From: Unio delphinus
Lineage: Eukaryota; Mollusca; Bivalvia; Unionida; Unionidae
NCBI GenBank assembly: GCA_029339505.1
Contig: JAQISU010000033.1
Span: 248,001 to 312,000, forward strand
Length of the DNA stretch: 64,000 nucleotides
Direction: 5' to 3'
Positions 63,152 to 64,000 of this stretch are shown in pieces. How positions within the stretch are numbered: position 1 is the first letter of the stretch; the number at the start of each line of letters is the position of its first letter. The position numbers and the translations under genes are program-made. The notes beneath the pieces are model-generated. The model saw only the letters and a program-made list of their open reading frames with translations, was not told where the DNA came from and did no database searches.

Positions 63152-64000
63152 GTAAGAATTCATTGCCCTTCATTTCTCACAGTAAATATTTATGTTTTTC
63201 CACTCTTTAATTACTTTTATTATATGCTGTCGTTCAAAGAGGATTATATTTGGGATATATTTCAACATTCTATGAGATTTTTTTAGTTTTTAGAATCCAG
63301 TGTTTCCGTTACCAGTGAACACATACAAACAAATATGTTTGAAAGTATCGAAACTTCTTCAACGTTCGTATGTCTTAAGGAATTGTGATTAAATGATTAA
63401 AACTAATAGTATGATTGGTGCCTGCATTTCATTACCTGACGTCCATACCAAACACATACCCATCCATAGTTTTCTAACCCTACAGTACAAACTGTGCATT
63501 ATTAATACATTTTGATATATGCCGCCATTACATTTAAACATAATGAAAAAATTTATAAATGCGCATTTCCCATCATTCATCATATTCAATAAAAACTGTT
63601 CGGATGTAAGTCATATATGTATTTTATCCGACTAAGCAATTTGTGCTAACAAGAAAAGGATTATGTCGTTTTTACATACGTGTTTGAGATTAACTGTCAT
63701 TGAGATTTTAGTAAAATTCGAAGAAAACAAAATAAAATATTAAATTGGATATGTGAACATAAATTAACGAAATGACTATTTTATAACAATGCTGGATTTC
63801 TTGAATATTCCCTTACGTGAACTTTGATCGAATATAAAGAAATCTTTAGTATTCATACTCCTTTCAAGGTTGAATATAAGCTGTGTTGTAATAACACATT
63901 CGATCAAATTCGCATATTTATGATGTGTCACCTATAAATGCCTTTAGGCTGATCAGTCAACCGATTTCAAATACAATAAGGAACGGAATGTACAATATTT
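62842..64000 (+). repeat. Array unit 16, partial and rearranged
   Basis: Exons: a 62845-62871 (Glu-to-Asp, CTTGATACC), b 63071-63151. From 63826 the unit is rearranged: about 420 bp of normal sequence is replaced by about 93 bp of inverted and direct fragments. It then resumes at ATGATGTGTCACC and is cut by the window end before exon c. Confidence 0.88.
63826..63918. repeat. Local inversion plus deletion in unit 16
   Basis: After GAACTTTG comes the reverse complement (about 63827-63894) of a segment that normally lies about 600 bp further on in each unit (for example about 1600-1668 in unit 1). A short direct piece TTCGATCAAATTCGCATA follows, and then normal sequence resumes. Confidence 0.85.

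Overview
The window is AT-rich animal nuclear DNA. Two things fill it: a long tandem array of about 3.1-kb units, and one 16.6-kb Polinton/Maverick (adintovirus-like) element inserted in one unit of that array. The host cannot be named from the sequence. GT-AG introns, a 27-nt micro-exon and short Thr/Ser-rich exons all in the same phase suggest an invertebrate. Flatworm polymorphic mucins and micro-exon genes are the nearest analogy I know, but that is an inference.

Array (1-6631 and 23273-64000, plus strand): sixteen unit copies, the last cut by the window end. Each unit carries three short exons: 27, 81 and 87 nt. All three are read phase 1 to phase 1, so any number of units can be joined without breaking the frame. 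The product would be a Thr/Ser-rich, mucin-like repeat of about 65 residues per unit. Most of each unit (about 2.2 kb) is intron, and each has a (TTA)n tract. The array has a higher-order structure: units 4-9 and units 10-15 are paired copies offset by about 18.48 kb. Unit 15 is a hybrid and unit 16 holds a local inversion plus deletion.

Element (6632-23267): 242-bp terminal inverted repeats with no difference between the two ends, flanked by a 5-bp CATAC target duplication. The left half holds the packaging ATPase (-), a zinc ribbon followed by a parvovirus-type phospholipase A2 domain (+), a DDE integrase (+), a family B DNA polymerase joined to an SF1 helicase and an HNH-like tail (-), a Cys-rich zinc protein (+) and a broken HNH-type endonuclease gene (+). 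A 2.2-kb zone follows with no convincing gene but many repeats (13192-15393). The right half is a plus-strand morphogenesis block: two short or unknown proteins, a basic core-like protein, the double jelly-roll major capsid protein, a pVI/pX-like membrane-active protein, an adenain-type protease, a fibre-like protein, a hydrophobic two-helix protein and the penton-like minor capsid protein.

The element looks young because its ends are identical and its target duplication is exact. Yet several genes are broken: four -1 breaks fall on A-rich stretches that are also in-phase slippery heptamers, and there are two other frame changes and two in-frame stops. The choices are decay, homopolymer errors in the assembly, or programmed frameshifting at some sites. 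This is the most interesting open question in the window.
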